Shown here: piece after piece, positions 1 to 10,562 of the stretch
Position numbering within the stretch: the stretch's first letter is position 1
Layout of the letters: each line of letters opens with the position of its first letter
Assembly: GCA_026413225.1 (NCBI GenBank)
Contig: CM048572.1
Span: forward strand, 1,488,001-1,552,000
DNA length: 64,000 nucleotides
Direction of reading: 5' to 3'
Source of the DNA: Otis tarda
Taxonomy: Eukaryota > Chordata > Aves > Otidiformes > Otididae
Program-made: the position numbers and the translations under genes
Notes under the pieces: model-generated
Databases searched by the model: none
Seen by the model: only the letters and a program-made list of their open reading frames with translations
What the model was told of the DNA's origin: nothing

Positions 1-1159
1 TGCAGTTCAGGGTGTCCACTAATGAGGTTCAGAGCCTGACTCAGAGGGACCCCTCCATCCCCCGGTTTGCCTGCAATGGCCAAGGAGACCAGGTCATCTA
101 GCAAGGAGACCAGGGAATGCTTCTTGGAGCAGCACAGGGAAGGAAGGAGCAAACCAGGCAGGGCTCATCACCTGGAAGTGGCTCACCTTCTCTGGGACAA
201 GCGGTGCCACCAAAGTAGGGCTGCCGGGCTCCCCGGGGCCGCGGCGGCACAGAGACTTTCTCAGTGCGCTGCACAGAACAGGGCGTATCATCTAATTATA
301 TCAGCTCTGTCCCACAAAGCGGAGCTGGGAGATGGGGCGCCCTATTTACACAGCCCTCCTCCGGTCCCCGGCAGCCGCAGCAGCGGCGCCAGCCCACCCC
401 TCGCCCAGGTACTGCGATGGCCCCGCGTCCCTCAGCCTCATCGGCTGGAGGAGGGGAGCAGCAGCTCCCCACTGCCCCACCTTCACATCCAGCGAGGTTC
501 GCCTGGCACAACCGCTCGCTGGGTGGGTGTTTGCTTCTAGGAGCAGGGGGAACAAAATTGGGTCTGGGTCAGCATCTGATGGACCAGTGGCCTCTCTCTG
601 TCCCACCCTCCAGCCCTTGGAGTGGCTAAGACTGGGCTGTTCTGAAGGCCGCGAGCGATGTCGGGCTGCCACCGAGGTCTGAGCGTCAGGCCAGGCACTC
701 CGGGGGAAGCAGCCCACCCTGGGCAGCCCAGCAGTGCAATCCCGCAAGGGTGCTGGAGTCTGTGGCCTGGGCAGATGTGTCCTCACCACACCACCTTGCG
801 TGTGCACCATGCCAGGAGCCAAGAAGGGGTCTGCAGCAAAGGAACTCCAGCTCCCTCCAAACGGGTGGCACAAACACTCCAAGGCTGATGGTGTCCTCAC
901 AACCCCGTGTCCACCAGGCCAGGCTGGGGCAGCCCTCTCCCTGGCCAGCACTTGCTTTCCTTCTCTCCTTCTCAGCTCAGACCCTGTCCCAGGGGCCTCA
1001 CCACCCGCAGGGCTGTAGGAGCCCCGTGCCAAGAGCCTCTGGGGTGGCTGGAGCCATCAGGAGGTAACTGCCGTCTCACGTAGCACAGGATTGACACCGT
1101 CAGGGCTACGCCATGAGCATGGGCAGGGCCGGCAAACACCTTCCCGCCCACGATGGGAG
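1..1159. other. No gene seen, GC-rich unique DNA
   Basis: Overlapping open frames on both strands reflect high GC. None resembles a known protein. A donor-like CAG followed by GTACTG near 407 is the only splice-like signal I noted. Confidence 0.6.
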
Positions 1160-1297
1160 AAGAAACGTTCAAGGCCAGGCTCGATGAGGCTCTGAGCAAC
1201 CTGATCTAGTCAGGGATGTCCCTGCTCCTTGCAGGGGGGTTGGACTAGATGACCTTTGAAGGTCCCTTCCAACCCTAACCATTCTATGATTCTATAA
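1160..1297 (+). mobile_element. CR1 LINE, 3' tail fragment
   Basis: A 5'-truncated CR1 retrotransposon. It carries the end of the reverse-transcriptase ORF (the AAACGTTCAAGGCCAGGCTC segment), the LTR-less 3' UTR with TTGGACTAGATGACCTTTGA, and the terminal ATTCTATGATTCTAT repeat. The orientation is plus. The 3' UTR has the ACTAGATGACC variant rather than the ACTGGGTGGGC variant seen in most copies here. Confidence 0.92.
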
Positions 1298-3110
1298 GAA
1301 CAGGAATGAACACACCGATTCTGGGGTTATTCTCTCCTTTCAGGGTGCCAGGCAAGGGGACCAGGCAGGACCCAAGGGCGCTCGGAGCTGGTGCCATAGC
1401 AGCACACGCAGGGGAGGGGGTGCCAAGGGCTTGGTGGATCCCATCCAAAGTCACCTCCCAGGAACTTCACTGTGCTCTGGAGGTGCCTGGCACAAGGCCC
1501 CTTCTCCTCATGTGGGACCTCTGGCTGCTCCAGACAGTCAGCAACCTGCCCAAACAGCACCAGAGACACAGCCCCTCAGTGCGTACGCTTGGAGATGCCC
1601 CTTGGACCTTCCCAGGTGCTGGCCTCGGGGCACTCCGCTCCACGGCCCTGCACTCCCCACCTCAGCCATGGCTCCGGGAGCAGGGGTGAGGCACAGGGAG
1701 AGGGCTTCCTGCCAGCCTCATCCCTGGGAAGCCCGGGGGCTGGGGGTGGTCTGGCCCCTGCCACCAACCCGGTGGAGGGGCTGTGGGCCGAGAGCAGATC
1801 AGGAAGCGCTCCTCACCTGACGTTATTTTGGTTGCTAGGTGATTAAATCATCCATCTGCTTATGACAGCACGGGAGAGCAGTGAGTCAGTCCCCTTCCTA
1901 CAAGACAACAAAGGGTTCTTCAACTCCAGCCCACCTCCAGCCTGTCCCCGCTCCGTCCGGGCCCGCGGGACGCTCAGACGGCAGCGCCAGCTGCTGCGCA
2001 GGGGAAGCGGGGCTCCTGCCCGGCGTCGCAGCCAGCACGCCCGAGCAGAGCAGCTGCCAGAGGCTGCCGTGGGGCTGGGGGCATCTCCCATCAGCTGCCT
2101 GGTGACCAGGGCCTCCAGGGCATCCCGGAGAGCACAGCCGGGTGACTGCATCCTCGCTGCACCACCTCGCAGGAGGGCTTTAATTATCGCATCTGGGGCG
2201 ACTTTGAGGGACCAGAGGAGCCCCAGCAGAAGCAAAGGGCGGTCTGCTGTTAGCCCCCAGTCAGCCCAGCACCCCCAGCACCCCCCCGAGCACCTTCCCC
2301 CTTCTGCAGGCTGGGCTGCGGTCGCCGCGGGGATGTCGCTAACGTTGGGCTCGCCGCGGCCCCGCGCTTCGGGAGCGTAGGGAAAGCCGGTGGGCTGCTC
2401 GGGGAGAGCAAGGCAGAAAAGCAACAGTTTGGGAGAAAAATAACATTTTCATAAAGTGTTTGAAGTCTTTTGGTGGAGGAAAGTGGGAAGGAAGAGACAG
2501 AAGAGCCTCTGCATGTGAGTGTGTGCATATGTGGGAGAGCGACAACAGGAGCCTCCCTCCCCGCCGAGAAGAAACCATCTCAGTTTCTCAGCTTTGGGAG
2601 AGCTGAGAACACCAGGAAATTAAAGCAATGCCCACAAAATGTGTTTGGGAAGTCCAGTTTTTGTTAGCACGACTCTGACCCAGGCCTCGCTGCCGCACGC
2701 GCCCCTCTGCTGCCACCTGGCACGCGCTGAGCTGGGGGGGACCAACTGCTGGGTGAGGGGCTGGGGGCTGCCCGGGACCCACACCCCCTGCCCACACACA
2801 GCCCCCGGGACCAGGAGCCCACCAGGGCCAGCAGAAATCTCCTGCGGGACGCGGGGGCCTTGGTGGGAGCTTCAGTGGCCAACACAGAGCTTTGTTGTGG
2901 AGATGGAGCTGGGCGGCCACCCCGGGGGCTGCCACCCCCTGCCCATGAGAGCCCCGAAGGAGAAGCCGTGCAGCCGGATAAGGAGAGCGACACGCAGCAG
3001 AAACGGGGCAAAACCACAGCAGAGCAGCTGGGAGCTGCCCCAAACTGACTCCTCCGCCTCCTGCGACTGCAGGGGAGCACGTGCGAGACACTGCCGGCAC
3101 GTCCCTCCCG
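1298..3110. other. No gene seen
   Basis: GC-rich unique sequence. A small AT-richer patch at 2400-2475 (GAAAAATAACATTTTCATAA) might be a minor conserved element. No repeats are recognised. Confidence 0.55.
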
Positions 3111-3154
3111 CCCCACACACGCTGTGCCCCACACACGCTGTGCCCCACACACCC
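3111..3154. repeat. 16-bp tandem repeat
   Basis: The unit CCCCACACACGCTGTG is repeated almost three times, starting at 3111, 3127 and 3143. Confidence 0.9.
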
Positions 3155-3184
3155 CAGGGGCTCAGCCAGCACCGAGGCAACCAC

Positions 3185-3284
3185 AGCAGCATCCAAAATC
3201 CCAGCATCCCAACCCCAGTGCCCAGCATCCCAACCCCAGCGCCCCAGCATCCCAACCCCAGCACCTCAGCGTCCCAAACCCCGG
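3185..3284. repeat. 21-22-bp tandem repeat, about four and a half units
   Basis: Units begin CAGCATCCCAACCCCAG at about 3202, 3223 and 3245, with degenerate units at 3185 and 3267. It lies 30 bp from the 16-bp array, so the region is locally prone to slippage. Confidence 0.88.
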
Positions 3285-4734
3285 GAGCTGTGCTGGTGGC
3301 CTCCCCGCTGCTCCTCAGAGTCCTCCCAGGTCCCCCGGCAGCTATCACGACTTCTTAGTGCAAAGAGATTCATTAATGAAGTGGAAAAGGAGGAGGAGGA
3401 GCAAGCTGAATGGTCTGTCCTAAGGGACAGCACAGCAAGGAGGAGGAGGAGAGCGCTCGGCATTGATCTCGGGATACGCAGCTGTCACAGGGAGAGCAAC
3501 GACCTTCCGGAAAATAACTGGGGGTGGAGAGGCCGAGGGGTCCAGCTTGCCGGGCAGCCTGCGCGGCGGGGGCCGCCAGCGACCGTGGAAGCCAAGGAGG
3601 TGTGGGCAGAGGAGAGCAGGGCAGGGACGCCGCCCCCCGCGCCACGCAGCTGCCACCAGCGCCCCATCCACAGCAACCTCCGGCAAAAGGCGGCTCGCCG
3701 AGCTGGCGGGAGGCGAAGGGAGGCCTGCAGAGCCACGGGCAGGAGGGCTGGCTCCGAGGAGACACCCACGGCGTCACGGGAGAAGCCCCCCACCAAGGCT
3801 ACCCGCTCCGTCTGCACCCCCTGCCCTCGGGCGCACACCCAGCCCTCTCCGTCCCGCGGGGTACCCTCACCTGCCGGCTCCCGGCGCGGCGGAGAGCCCG
3901 CAGCAGCGCTGGCGGAGGGAGGAGGACAGGCTGGGCTGTGTGGGAAGGACATTTTTCTTTAGCATGTCGGTTCCCAGTTTCCAAGCTCTCTGCAGGAGCC
4001 TGGCTGCTGCGCTTGTGGGCAGCGCTGCGGGGGCACTGGGGGGAGCGGGCGCTGGGCTCCTCCCGGCCGCCGGCCCCTGGCCACTGGCCCCTGGCCAGCT
4101 CGCCCTGGGCAGAAGGCATGCAGGCCCCAGGAGCGCGGTGTCTGCATGGCAGGTGGGCAGCGCTGGAGGCACTGGTCCGTGCACCGCCAGGACATCCCGC
4201 ACGCTGCCCGGAAAGCACAACCCAGACCCTCACCTGGCAGGGAAACGGTTTCCCCACCCCAGAGGCTCCTACCCACGGCAAGCAGGGACTGGACGGGGAA
4301 CCACACCAGTGCTCATGGACTGACAGGCTGTGGAGTCCCAGAACCCTTCCTCAAGGCACTGCTGAAAGCATTCACTGGACTTCGCCCTCTTCCCAGACCA
4401 GCAGCAGTGTCCAGCTGAGACAAAAGGGGGGGGGGTATTTAGAAAATGCCAAACTGACCCTTTCTGCTCATTCGGAAAACTGCCTTACTGTTCAGAACAT
4501 GAAAATTGCTGGAAAAGGGACCTTGGCTCCGCTCGGTGCTGACACCAGCCCCAGGGCCCGGCTGCCTCGGCAGATCTGCCCCAGGAGCGGGGTCCCTGGG
4601 GTCCGAGCTGTTCCCACCAGGCTGGACACCCCCCAGGGTCCCATCAGGAGCTGAGGTGCCCATCCCCAGGACATGCCCAGGTCTGCGAAGCCCCACTCGC
4701 ACTGCCGGAGCAGCCATCCCCTTGCGCCTCGCCA
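3285..4734. other. No gene seen, CpG-containing GC-rich DNA
   Basis: CpG density rises over 3480-3920. Several frames over 250 codons run in parallel here on both strands with proline, arginine and alanine bias, so they are compositional. A run of nine G (4427-4435) is present. Confidence 0.55.
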
Positions 4735-4922
4735 CCATGGGAATGATTAATCGGACGAGGGAAACAGCAAGGGAGCGTCAACTTCGTTCCCGCAGCGGAG
4801 AAACTGTGCCATTAAAAATCCTCTCTCCTATGACACACACCGAGCCTATTTCAGTAATAGTTTGGCAGGGGAATAACATTACCGAGCCTATAAATATCTC
4901 GTGGGGTGCTGCTCTGCTGACA
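4735..4922. other. AT-richer block, possible conserved non-coding element
   Basis: An abrupt drop in GC inside GC-rich DNA, with few CpGs and no repeat similarity. It holds motifs such as GAATGATTAATCGG, CCATTAAAAATCC and CCTATAAATATCTCG. Sharply bounded AT-rich unique blocks in bird microchromosomes are often conserved enhancers. This is a pattern judgement without alignment. Confidence 0.3.
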
Positions 4923-7900
4923 GAGCAGGAGGACGTGGCCCTTGCCCACCCCGGCAGCCTCCTGGGGCCATCACCACTACTGGAGCCTTCTTCACCGGAG
5001 GGTGAAGGACAGAAGGACACGTTACGGCAGAGCTGTCCCAGGGCAGCCCCAGAGCAGAGCTACGGGCTGGGAGAGAACTGCGGTCCATGGGAATGGGGCA
5101 AGAGCTCTGTAAGCCCTGGAGACACCAGAGGGGACGGAGCTGAGCCAGGGGAGGATGGAGGGGAGAAGATGGTGGCAACTGAGGCTTCTCAGAAGAAATG
5201 TCCCCTGAAACACCCCGGGGACATTCACTGCACGTTCTTCCCAGCCCACGTGGCACGGGGGAAAGCCGTTCCCTGCAAAGCCCTGGCCATCAGCTGGGCC
5301 ATCCTGGGTACAGAACGCGGGAAATCAATGACCCGTCTCCCCTGCCAGCTCCTCCACCAGGGCCCTGAGACAATGTGGATGGAGAAAATGCCCCGCCACA
5401 TCCGAGAGGGCGGCAAACGGAGGGGAGGAGGTGGGGACAGGGTGCGGGCACCCCAGCCGTGCCTGCCAGCCACCATCGCAGCGCTGTGCAGCGAGGGGGA
5501 CGGCTGGAGCCGCCGCGCTGTCACGCATTCGTCATCTCGCAAGGGAAATCGTGTGGGTGGCTGCTGTCCTGCCAAGACACATTGAGACAAATGGCTGAGG
5601 GATTTGGATATTAAATACTTGATGTAAGGGGACTTTCGTGACACTCGTTGTGGGTCTCATGCTGCTCCCCCTGAGCACAGAGTTAAGCCAGTGCTGAGCA
5701 GCTTTAATACTCCTGCCTCGTAGGTATTTTATGCACACACGTGCAGAAGGGTCCGCGTCCCCTGGGAAATGCCGGAGCCAGAGCCAGGGGACATCTAAAG
5801 GATCCTGGAGGCAGCAGTGCGGGTTTGTGGCTTCTTGTCACACCCCCTCCCCATCCCCAGCGGGCGTAAAACCACGACAGCTCCGCAAGTTGCACGACGC
5901 TTCCGTCAAGCAGCTGGAAAGCTCTGCCAAGAGCTGCAGTGAGCCAGGCCTCATTCAGGAAAAGCTCTCAGGAAAGGTAATTTTCCTGACAGCCCGTGGT
6001 CCGAACCCACCAGCCAGCCATTCGAGCTGGGAAGGGCTGACGCCCGCAAGAGCCTGCCGGAGCAAAACCAGAGCTGGCACTTTAGGGCTCAGCCTCGCAG
6101 GAGCCCTCCCTGCGCAACATCTCTGCAGGCAAGGGGCTCAGGACTCCCTTTCCGTTGCAGACACAAAACCGTAACGCGAAGTCGCACAAGGAGCCCACTG
6201 GAAACTCTGCGAACAACTGCACAGTTCTCGTAGCCAAAGACGCTACCCGGAGAGGAACGCAGGTAAGCTCCCAAACGAGAGACGCAAGCAGATACAAAGT
6301 GTGAAATACAGCTGCCTTCCGCCAAGCATCGTCATTTTTATGCCACGGACAGCAGGACACACCAAGTCCAAGCCGCGCGAGGTCGGTGTGAATCTCAAGG
6401 AGCGTGGTTTCGACACAGCCTTGCTGTCACGCAGCCAGCTTTCGGCAGGACGCATCGCCTCAAACAGCAGCTGGTGCCGAGGGCTTCCCTCACCCCCCAA
6501 GTACAAGAGCTGAACCTTCATGGCCATTTATTCTGCAGAAGCCTAAAAACACCCCCCCCCAAAATGAAGAATAAACAAGCAGACTCCCTGCTCAAAACAA
6601 CCCCCTCTGATCATCCCAGCTACGGTCCCTGCTCTGCCTGCAGCTCCTTTGCTTTCCGTCCGTACGGACCAGAGCCCAGTCCTCAAACGCAGCCTCCCCA
6701 TGGGGAGGGTGGCGACGCCTCAGCCTGACCCAGGGCGACTCGCCCGCCCCACCATGGTCTGGGGGGCCACAGAGGCTGCCCAGGCCCGCAGAGCCCCAGC
6801 AAGGGGCTGCCCGCGGCCTCCAGCCCCGGGTACGGCTGGCCAGAGCCCCCGCCCAGCTGCGGCTTCAGCCCCGGGCGCGCTGGATCTGGGCTGGAAGAAA
6901 AACCACGCCGAGCTCCAAACCAGCACCTTGAACCCCGTCCAAAGGCAAATGGGAACTCAGCGCACCTTCTGGCAACGGGGCGCTGCCTCGCCTGTGGCCG
7001 ACGCCGCTGAGCGCAGGCTGACGACTTCGGCCTCAGCCACGGGCAGGAAAAGCAGGGATGCAGGCGGCTGCCGCGGCACGGGGGGTCCGCCCAGGGACGC
7101 TTTCTGGCAGGCTGCTCCCCTCCTCTGCGGACGGCGAGGGGACGATGCGGGCAGCGGGGAAGGCAGCCTGCCATCTGGATCCAGGACTGTTCATCTCTGA
7201 GGGCGGCAGCGGCTCAGCGCTTGGGAGAAGCCTGATTGTGGACAGATTAGAGGGGACACAGCGTGTTCATCGCCGTCCGTGCTGCGCTGCTATTACCCAG
7301 CCTGAAAATAAAGCCTCATTTTTCATGCAAAGATGCACAATGGTTAACACGAGAAAAGCTTGCCTGGGAGGCACGCAGGTACCAAACCAATTTCAAACCA
7401 GGTCTCCAATTACTACTGATGTTTATTTGATTTACATTTTTTTTCTGGCTTGCCAGACGTTTATGCTCCAAGGGTGAAATTCAGCCCAGCACCACCGGAC
7501 TGGCGCGAGGGCGGGAAGAAGGTGCAAAAGTCTCCTGCTGCAGAGCGGCATGTTTCCCCGGAGCCGCTCCGTTCCTCCAGCGCTTGCAGCCGTGCTTCAA
7601 ACCGTACCGGTACGTCATGTACACCGCGAGGAGCGAGGCAGCCGAGCTGCTGCAGAGATCAGACCTGGGCTCGCACACACCAGCTGCCGAGCCTGGATTT
7701 GGAAAAGCCCCCATTTTCCTGCCGGCGTTAAGAAGCGGCCCCATCTCAGGAGCAAGGAGAGGTGGCTCCGACCAGGTGTTGGCTTATCGTAGGAAGCCTC
7801 TGGGCCGGCCCAGCTTTGCGCTTCCTGAGAGGAGAAGCTGTCGGAGGCGGATTCGCGAGGCTCCCAGAGTCCATTTTGCAGGAAGCCTTCCAAGATGCCC

Positions 7901-8199
7901 AGGTCCTGTGGGCTGCCAGCCCCCACGCATCCGGACGCGCCCGTCTGCTCGCAGTGCCGCAGGTGCCGGCCGTGCGCCGGGATGGGCGCACCGTGTCGGG
8001 AAGGTGACAAAGGCTCAGGTCCTCAAAGGGGTGGTTGGTGCCAAACTCCAGTGGAAATGATGGCAACAAGGCTCTGGATCCTGCTCCTGCCTGGGCCTCA
8101 TCCTGGGCCAGGGCTTCCTAACTGCGTCACGGCGAGGGCTCGTGGGAGTTTGTTCCGTGGCATCTCACCCCTGGAAGGGGACCGGCACGTGGGGGGGAC
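4923..8199. other. No gene seen apart from one AT-rich block
   Basis: Unique DNA of mixed composition. A polyC run lies at 6551-6560. Apart from the block at 7225-7455 nothing stands out. No CR1 or LTR. Confidence 0.5.
7225..7455. other. AT-richer block, possible conserved non-coding element
   Basis: Unique sequence with GCCTGAAAATAAAGCC, CATTTTTCATGCAAAGATGC and a T-rich run near 7425-7445, between GC-rich flanks. No coding frame or repeat is recognised. Confidence 0.25.
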
Positions 8200-9046
8200 A
8201 CTCATCTGCCCCTCCGAAAGTCTACAGCGGCGAGTGTCATGACCCCGGCACCTCTCCACGCCATTGCTACAGCCGGACGGGCACGGGGAGCCCTCGCTCC
8301 CGCCGCTTCCACGGGGGAACAGGCCCCCCCGGCTCTGCGGGAGCGCAGCAGCACCCTTACACGAGTGGGGACGAGGGTCAGGCTGCGCGCACGCGGCCGG
8401 GCGCAGGGACAGACACTCGTGGGTGCCAGCAGCCAGCCTGGGGCCAGGCAAGGTCCCCTGCGCGCCGAGGGGGCAGCCCTGGCACAAGCCCTGGCACATG
8501 GGTGCTCACTGCCCCCCCCCCCCCACGCGTGTCCGCGCCCTCCATCCCGCACACCCGCAGCCCCCAGCGCGCAGAGCCCGCAGCGCGCAGGCACGCGGCC
8601 CCCACCGATAGACACGCGTGCCCGCGCCGCACACACGCGTGTCCCGGGCGCGCACACGCAGGCGGGCCGGGCTGGCTCCCGCACGCGGCTCGGCGCGGTT
8701 GGGCCGCGGGCGGAAACGGGGCCGCGCTGAGCCCCGCGCCCCGCGCGGCTGCGGGTCTCGCTCGCGGGCACAACCGCGCACGGCGGCTCCGCAGTGGGTG
8801 TCCGCCCCCCTCCCCACGCACACGCACTCAGCCCGGGGTTCTCGCACACGCGTGTGAGCGCGGTGTGGCCCCCGGACGCGGGGGTCAGCAGGCTCCGCGT
8901 GGCTCCGCCGCGGGGCCCGGCCGCGCCGCAGCCCCGCACCTGCCCACCCGCACCTGCCCACCCGGGCCTCCCGCTGCCCCGCGCTCGCCCCGCGCACAAA
9001 CACCCGTGGGCTGCGACGGGCCACGCCCCCCCCGAGTGGGTGCTGT

Positions 9047-9081
9047 CACACACACACGCACACGCACACACACACGCGCGT
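9047..9081. repeat. CA microsatellite with CG interruptions
   Basis: A short dinucleotide array (CACACACACACGCACACGCA and on) inside the CpG island, interrupted by CG and ending in GCGCG. Confidence 0.9.
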
Positions 9082-9222
9082 CGAGCCCCACCGCTCCGCA
9101 GCCGCTTAACTCCTTGCTGCCCGGCCCCAGCACCACCCGGCCCAGCTCCGCATCCTCCAGCCCCTTCCCCGCACCCCCATCCCCACGCCCCGCACCCTGC
9201 ATCCCCCCCGCGCCCCGCTCAC

Positions 9223-9450
9223 CTCGCTCCGCGGCGGGGGGGCCCGGCCCGGCCCCGGCCGCTCTCCGGTCGCCGCTGCCCCGTGCCCGCGGTGCGGTGC
9301 GGCCGCCTCGCCCCTATGCGGAGGCTCCGGCGGCACCCAGGCGATGCCCATTCATTCAGCTTGTCCCCCCCCCGCAACCCGCCCTCCCCGCGCCTCCCGG
9401 CCTCCGGGCTGGAGCGGCCGGCGGTGCTGCGGCGGTACCCGAGCCCCCGG
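9223..9450 (-). other. Candidate non-coding first exon on the minus strand
   Basis: Within the CpG island the minus strand ends a GC-rich segment at GCGAG followed by GTGAGCGGGGCG, a consensus 5' splice site (exon end 9223). Above it lie 9250-9450 of GC-rich 5' UTR-like sequence and then the CTCC-rich tract at 9455-9555. If synteny holds, a minus-strand gene 5' end such as an alternative DLGAP4 first exon would fit here. The transcription start is not defined by the sequence. Confidence 0.33.
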
Positions 9451-9454
9451 AGAG

Positions 9455-9555
9455 CACAGCGCGGAGGGGAGGGGAGAGGAGGGGAGGAGGAGGAGGAGGA
9501 GGAGGAAGGAGAGCAGAAGGAGGGAAGAGGAGAGAGGGAGAGGGAGGTGGCTGCC
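9455..9555. repeat. GGA/GAG purine-rich tract
   Basis: Roughly 100 bases of almost pure purine on the plus strand, including about nine GGA triplets (9484-9510) and GAGAGGGAGAGGGAGG. It is a likely triplex- or G-quadruplex-forming stretch at the edge of the CpG island. On the minus strand it is a CTCC-rich segment of the kind common just upstream of initiator-type promoters. Confidence 0.85.
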
Positions 9556-9629
9556 CCCAAAACCAGAGCTGGATCTGCAGGAGATTCGGGGATTTCCAGA
9601 AGGAAATCAGGGCAGGGAGCGGAGCGGGG

Positions 9630-10080
9630 CTGGCACGGCACCCCGCAACCAGCCTGGCACGGCACCCCGCAACCAGCCCGGCACAGCACCCTGCACCCAG
9701 CCCAGGACCCCGCACCTAGCCTGGCATGCCACCCCGCACCCAGACCTGCACAGGACCCCCCACCCGGCCCAGGACCCCTCACTCAGCCTGGCACCCCGCA
9801 CCCAGCGTGGCACAGGACCCCCCACCCTGCCTGGCACGGCACCCTGTACCCAGCCTGGCACAGCACCCCGCACCCAGGACCCCGCACCTAGCCTGGCATG
9901 CCACCCCGCACCCAGACCAGTGCAGGATCCCCCATCCAGCCCATGACCCCTCCCTCACTCACCCTGGCACGGCATGCCACACCCAGTGCGGCACAGGACC
10001 CCTCACCCAGCCAGGACCCCCCGCCCAGCCCAGCATGGCACCCCGCACCCAGCCCGGCACGGCACCCCAGTGCAGCACCC
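9630..10080. repeat. 24-bp GC-rich minisatellite with 172-bp higher-order duplication
   Basis: About 450 bp of imperfect units built on CTGGCACGGCACCCCGCACC plus CAGC. Units vary in length and merge with shorter CAGGACCCC-type variants. A block beginning CCCAGGACCCCGCACCTAGC occurs at 9701 and again at 9873, a 172-bp offset, so the array also grew by larger duplications. Long open frames across it (PGTAPRNQ-type repeats) are a by-product of the unit composition, not genes. Confidence 0.92.
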
Positions 10081-10447
10081 AGGGATGTGGGGAGGGGGAG
10101 TGAAGGCCTGGGGGACGCAGGCGGTGGGCACGGCCCCTGCAGCGCCGCAGCAGTGCCAGGGCCCCCCTGCAAAACCGAAATGTCCCCCCTCAAGCCAGGG
10201 CTGACACCAGCTGCGGGTCACCAGCCACCCCGGGCCGGGAGCTTGGCTTTAGAGGCCGGTGCAGCTCGGGGGGCACCTTTCGCCCCTGTTGCCAACCCAG
10301 AGCGCAGAGCCTGCGCCCTCCAGCCCGCACTTGCCCTCCCAGCCTCGCCATCCTCAGAGGGGCTCCTCTCCCCCCCGCACAGCCAGGACCCCCTCAGGAG
10401 GCACTGGGGCCCGTGTGCCCTGACCCCCAGGACAGCGTCCTGCACTC

Positions 10448-10562
10448 CACATCGAAGTTTCTCAGCTTTTCCTAATCTGGGTCTTGCTCAGCCCTCTGGA
10501 AATTAATCCACTGGCCATCTGCCACAGTGATTTTAATTTACAGCCTTGCACAAATTAGGCTG
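10448..10562. other. AT-richer block, possible conserved non-coding element
   Basis: It holds GGAAATTAATCCACTGGCCA and GTGATTTTAATTTACAGCC. Homeodomain-type TAAT cores sit in a 115-bp island between the minisatellite flank and GC-rich DNA. Confidence 0.28.

Larger units (their letters stand above)
8200..9560. promoter_or_regulatory. CpG island
   Basis: Dense CG dinucleotides and very high GC, strongest from 8560 to 9450, with GC-box-like runs such as GGGGCCGGGCCGGGCC on the minus strand near 9250. This is the strongest island in the window and a good promoter candidate. Very long open frames cross it in several registers on both strands, as expected from low stop-codon frequency, and none looks like a known protein. 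A C run of about 13 occurs at 8509-8522. Confidence 0.75.

Noticed and set aside
3463-4654. Open frames of 286 and 376 codons on the plus strand
   Set aside because: Parallel frames of similar length run on both strands, composition is GC-driven, and there is no similarity to known proteins.
8142-9891. Very long open frames (over 350 and over 500 codons) on both strands
   Set aside because: They lie across the CpG island and minisatellite, overlap each other in several frames, are dominated by Pro, Ala, Arg and Gly, and contain no recognisable domain. Stop codons are simply rare at this GC content.
9630-10080. CRISPR-like array
   Set aside because: Units are contiguous and degenerate with no distinct spacers, and the context is a vertebrate genome. 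It is a minisatellite.
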